From positions 5,464 to 13,216 of the forward strand of contig PMIZ01000331.1 of assembly GCA_003157225.1 (NCBI GenBank): a stretch of 7,753 nt of DNA. The letters run 5' to 3'. Under the pieces are notes generated by a model. It was not told where the DNA came from. It searched no databases and was given only the letters and a program-made list of their open reading frames with translations. Positions within the stretch are counted from its first letter, which is position 1. Every line of letters begins with the position of its first letter. This DNA comes from Actinomycetota bacterium (GTDB lineage Bacteria > Actinomycetota > Thermoleophilia > RBG-16-64-13). The position numbers and the translations under genes are program-made. Shown here one piece after another: positions 5,328 to 7,753 of this stretch.

Positions 5328-7090
5328 GGCGCCAACTCCTCAAGTAGACCGTCGATCATCGCTCGTATTTGGGCGTCCGTGTAGCCCAGCAGATCGATGG
5401 CGTTGCGAGGACAGACTGGGACACAGCCTCCGCACCCTTTGCAGGCGGTCCTGTCGATAGCAGCTACGGCTTTGCCATTGTCGTCGATCTGCCGGGGGGC
5501 ATCGTAGGGACACGCCTCGAGACAAAGCCCGCACCATTCGCACGCCTCGGCGTCGACCACCGCGATGAGCGGGTCGAGTTCGGCGTAACCCCGCTTGAGG
5601 ATGGAGGCGCTCTGACTGACCGCTGCCAGCCCGGAGGCAACGCTTTCGCCCAGATTCTTCGGGCTCTGGCAGGCACCGCAGATGAACACCCCGTCCACAA
5701 CGGTCTCAACAGGCCGCAGCTTGGGATGGATCTCGTTGAAGAACCCATCGGCGCCTACCGGTAGCTTAAGCACCTTGACCAGATCGTCGTTCTGCCGCGG
5801 GACCATGCCGGTCACCAACACCACCAGATCAGCGGGGATGGTCAACTCTTCGCCACCAGTCAGTAGGTCCCGGGTGTTCACGGTGAGGCCGTACCCGGCC
5901 GAGCCCGCGCTCGCCTTGGCCGCGGTTCCGCCTGCGCCTTCCCTGGCCTCTGCCTCGGCCACAACGGGCGGTTCGTCATCGGGGAAACGTAGGTAGAGAG
6001 CACCCTTCTCCCGCGACTCGTTGTAGAGGAGTTCATACTTGCCATAAGAGCGGATGTCGCGGTAGAGATGGTATTGGCGCACCGGCCCCTTCACCTTGAG
6101 AGAGGAATGCACCGCAGCTGTACAGCAGTAGCGGGAGCAGTACTTGTTCCCTTCCGGCTGCCGGCTGCCGACGCAGTAGATGTAGACGATGCTCCTCACC
6201 GGCCTGCCCCGATACCGAAGCGGTCCGTCCTGTGCGTCGACCAGTTGCTTGAAGTCCGGCAACGTGATCACGCCCTCGAGACCGTATCCAAACTCACCAT
6301 CGGACACCCGGTACGTGTCGAACCCAGTGGCCACGATGATCGAACCGGCCTGCACCGTCACGGTCTCCGCGGGCTCGCGGTTGATCCGGATCGCCACCTC
6401 GTAGTTACCGAAGCTACCCGACTTACCGACGACTTCGGCATTCGTGAACGTCGTGATGGCCGGATGCTCGCGGACCTTCTCCACTAGGCCCTGCGTCACC
6501 TGGCGACCGCTCTTGCCGTGCGGATACATCTCCCCGAAGTCGCCGACCCAACCTCCAAGCTGCTGCTCCTTTTCCACGACGAACGCGGCGAGCCCGATCT
6601 CGGCAAGCCCGAGGGCGGCCCGCAGACCGGCGATACCGCCGCCGATGACAACCACCTTCGGAAGCGTCTGCACCACGATTGGCTCGAGTGGCTCCGTCAG
6701 CCGGGTGTGGGCAATGCCCGCGCGGACCAGCCGGGCGGCTTTCTCCGTTGCTCCCGCTTTGTCGTCGGTATGCGTCCAGGAGCACTGCTCCCGGATGTTC
6801 ACCTGGGTGTACTCGTAGGGGTTCAGCCCGGCCCGCTTCGCCACGTCCCGGAAGGTGAAGGTGTGCAACTTCGGAGAGCACGAGGCGACTACGATGCCGT
6901 CGAGTTTCTGTTCCTCGATATCCTTAATGATCTCCTGCTGGGTGGCGTCCGAGCACGTGAACATCGCCGTCCGGGCCACCACCACATCGGGTTCGGACTG
7001 GACCGCGGCGACAACGTCGTCCACCGACACGTAGTCGCCGATGTTGCCGCCACACTGGCACACATACACACCGATCCTGCGCCCACTCAT
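5315..7090 (-). CDS. hdrA: HdrA-like FAD/Fe-S oxidoreductase with C-terminal 2[4Fe-4S] domain
   Basis: This 591-residue HdrA family flavoprotein shows, in order: an N-terminal HdrA domain with VYVCQCGGNIG (Cys11, 13), Cys46, ASCSPKLH (Cys71) and REQCSWTH (Cys103), likely cluster ligands; an FAD Rossmann motif VIGGGIAGLRAALGLAEIG (148-166) ending in VVEKEQQLGG; YCVGSRQPEGNKYCSRYCC (305-323), the conserved HdrA Cys set; VLVTGMVPR (424-432); an FAD-closing VFICGACQSPKNLGES (468-483); and two ferredoxin motifs CEWCGLCLEACP (517-528) and CKGCGGCVPVCP (550-561). In Hdr and Qmo complexes HdrA takes electrons at its flavin and sends them to HdrC, sometimes by flavin-based bifurcation. Unusual is a Gly/Ala-rich spacer at about 378-399 inside the flavin domain. 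ATG at 7090 overlaps the previous gene's TGA in an ATGA and is preceded by AAGGTGA. No MvhD domain is fused at the C-terminus. Confidence 0.92.
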   Translation of the reverse strand: MSGRRIGVYVCQCGGNIGDYVSVDDVVAAVQSEPDVVVARTAMFTCSDATQQEIIKDIEEQKLDGIVVASCSPKLHTFTFRDVAKRAGLNPYEYTQVNIREQCSWTHTDDKAGATEKAARLVRAGIAHTRLTEPLEPIVVQTLPKVVVIGGGIAGLRAALGLAEIGLAAFVVEKEQQLGGWVGDFGEMYPHGKSGRQVTQGLVEKVREHPAITTFTNAEVVGKSGSFGNYEVAIRINREPAETVTVQAGSIIVATGFDTYRVSDGEFGYGLEGVITLPDFKQLVDAQDGPLRYRGRPVRSIVYIYCVGSRQPEGNKYCSRYCCTAAVHSSLKVKGPVRQYHLYRDIRSYGKYELLYNESREKGALYLRFPDDEPPVVAEAEAREGAGGTAAKASAGSAGYGLTVNTRDLLTGGEELTIPADLVVLVTGMVPRQNDDLVKVLKLPVGADGFFNEIHPKLRPVETVVDGVFICGACQSPKNLGESVASGLAAVSQSASILKRGYAELDPLIAVVDAEACEWCGLCLEACPYDAPRQIDDNGKAVAAIDRTACKGCGGCVPVCPRNAIDLLGYTDAQIRAMIDGLLEELAPCQP

Positions 7091-7753
7091 GCCGTCACCT
7101 TCGCTCTTTCAAGGTATGCAGCGGCTTGGGCGACCGCTGCTCCGGCGTGCAGAATCGAGTCGGGGATGTCTTTGGCTCCGGCGGCTGAGCCGGCCACGAA
7201 GACGCCCGGCATGTCGGTCCGGCCGGGGTCGAGGTCTTCGTCGGCCTCGCCCACATAGAAGTACTCGTCAAGAGCAGGGCCGCCACCGGGAAACATGCGG
7301 CGCAGGTCGGCGCTCGGCCGCACGCCGACCGCCAGCACAACCAGGTCGTGCTCCGCCTGAGCCAGCCCGCCCCCGTTTTCGATGTCTTCATACGACAGGA
7401 TGAGGTTGCCGTCTTCCTTCTCGGATATCTCCGAGATCCGCCCGCGCACGAAGTTGGCGCCCATGTCCTTGGCCTGCACGTAGAACTCGTCGTAACCCTT
7501 GCCGACCGCGCGCACATCCATGTAGTAGACGGTCACGTCGGCGAGGGGCAACGCGCCCATGATCAACTGGTTCTGTTTGATGGAGTACATGCAGCAGATC
7601 TTGGAGCAGAGGGGATTGTCGATGGTCTCGTCGCGGGATCCTGTGCAGAGAACATAGGCGATGTTGTCAGGGATCTTGCCGTCGCCGGGACGGACCACCG
7701 CGTTGTAGGGCCTGGTGGGAGCGAGCAGCCGGTCCATCTGCATGCCGGTGATG
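7087..7753 (-). CDS. HdrA/QmoA-like flavoprotein, C-terminal part (5' end outside window)
   Basis: The frame is open to the right edge, beginning ITGMQMDRLLAPT and continuing to TGA at 7089-7087, about 221 residues. The ATG at 7743 is internal: the segment before VVRPGDGKIPDNIAYVLCTGSRD is the normal HdrA approach to the central Cys motif. That motif is present as CTGSRD followed by PLCSKICC, parallel to the downstream HdrA. Then come LVVLAVGVRPSADL, an FYVGEADEDL segment and the FAD-closing GVFVAGSAAGAKDIPDSILHAGAAVAQ. It stops shortly after, so it has no C-terminal ferredoxin motifs, a QmoA-like layout. Two adjacent HdrA-type flavoproteins, one plain and one with ferredoxin motifs, resemble the QmoA-QmoB pairing. 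It is the first visible gene of the operon and is coupled to the next by a 4-base overlap. Whether it has an N-terminal Fe-S domain, and what lies upstream, cannot be seen. Confidence 0.88.
   Translation of the reverse strand, partial: ITGMQMDRLLAPTRPYNAVVRPGDGKIPDNIAYVLCTGSRDETIDNPLCSKICCMYSIKQNQLIMGALPLADVTVYYMDVRAVGKGYDEFYVQAKDMGANFVRGRISEISEKEDGNLILSYEDIENGGGLAQAEHDLVVLAVGVRPSADLRRMFPGGGPALDEYFYVGEADEDLDPGRTDMPGVFVAGSAAGAKDIPDSILHAGAAVAQAAAYLERAKVTA

Larger units (their letters stand above)
3307..7753 (-). other. Putative Hdr-like/DsrE2 operon
   Basis: Six minus-strand genes run without a promoter-sized gap. Junctions in transcription order are: ATGA overlap (7087-7090), 13-base overlap (5315-5327), ATGA overlap (5079-5082), 10-base gap (4767-4776) and 23-base gap (3784-3806). 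The start lies beyond the right edge. No hairpin with a U-tract follows the last gene at 3306; its stop shares CTAG with an opposing small reading frame. Co-transcription is inferred from spacing alone. Confidence 0.85.

Noticed and set aside
5083..5343. Extension of the HdrC frame upstream of 5082
   Set aside because: The residues are Arg/Gly/His-rich shadow of the winged-helix gene; ATG 5082 with AAGGAGG is the clear start.
6518..7258. 246-residue + strand open frame opposite the hdrA genes
   Set aside because: Antisense shadow spanning the junction of two well-identified genes; no family features.
1..7753. CRISPR array, tRNA, insertion sequence or prophage
   Set aside because: No spaced repeat series, no cloverleaf-like sequence, no transposase or integrase motif and no terminal inverted repeats were seen on reading both strands.

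Overview
The window comes from a GC-rich bacterial genome. Intact genes use mostly G or C at third codon positions, GTG starts occur, and Shine-Dalgarno sequences are readable. No rRNA, tRNA or lineage-specific marker is present, so the organism cannot be placed. The redox gene content would suit an anaerobic or sulfur-metabolising bacterium, including several uncultured phyla, but that is inference.

Left third (1-3310), a patchwork of unrelated genes: the 3' end of a flavodoxin-like gene on the + strand (1-375); a convergent carboxymuconolactone decarboxylase/AhpD-type gene (412-906, -); an orphan LivF-type ABC ATPase (1123-1833, -) preceded by only the last ~46 codons of its usual partner livG (1820-1963, -); a class I SAM-dependent methyltransferase of the leucine carboxyl methyltransferase type (2164-2943, +); and about 360 bases with no intact gene. 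That last stretch ends in a small, apparently frameshifted reading frame (3129-3310, +). The decapitated livG and the frameshifted ORF suggest a stretch that has been rearranged and is decaying.

Right part (3307-7753), all on the - strand: one tightly packed operon read from right to left. It contains an HdrA-like flavoprotein cut by the window edge, a second 591-residue HdrA-like flavoprotein with a C-terminal two-cluster ferredoxin domain, an 82-residue winged-helix-like protein, a short HdrC-like ferredoxin, an HdrB-like CCG-domain protein, and a DsrE2-type sulfurtransferase-like protein. The first four genes overlap by 4, 13 and 4 bases, and the last two junctions have gaps of 10 and 23 bases.

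Read together, the operon looks like a cytoplasmic heterodisulfide-reductase-like electron-transfer complex: two FAD/Fe-S HdrA units, an HdrC electron wire and an HdrB thiol/disulfide site. It is co-produced with a persulfide-type sulfur carrier and a putative DNA-binding protein. This is neither the methanogen HdrABC set, nor the classical Qmo complex, nor the standard sHdr layout as far as the window shows. The substrate, electron donor and direction of electron flow cannot be read from the sequence. This operon is the most interesting part of the window.
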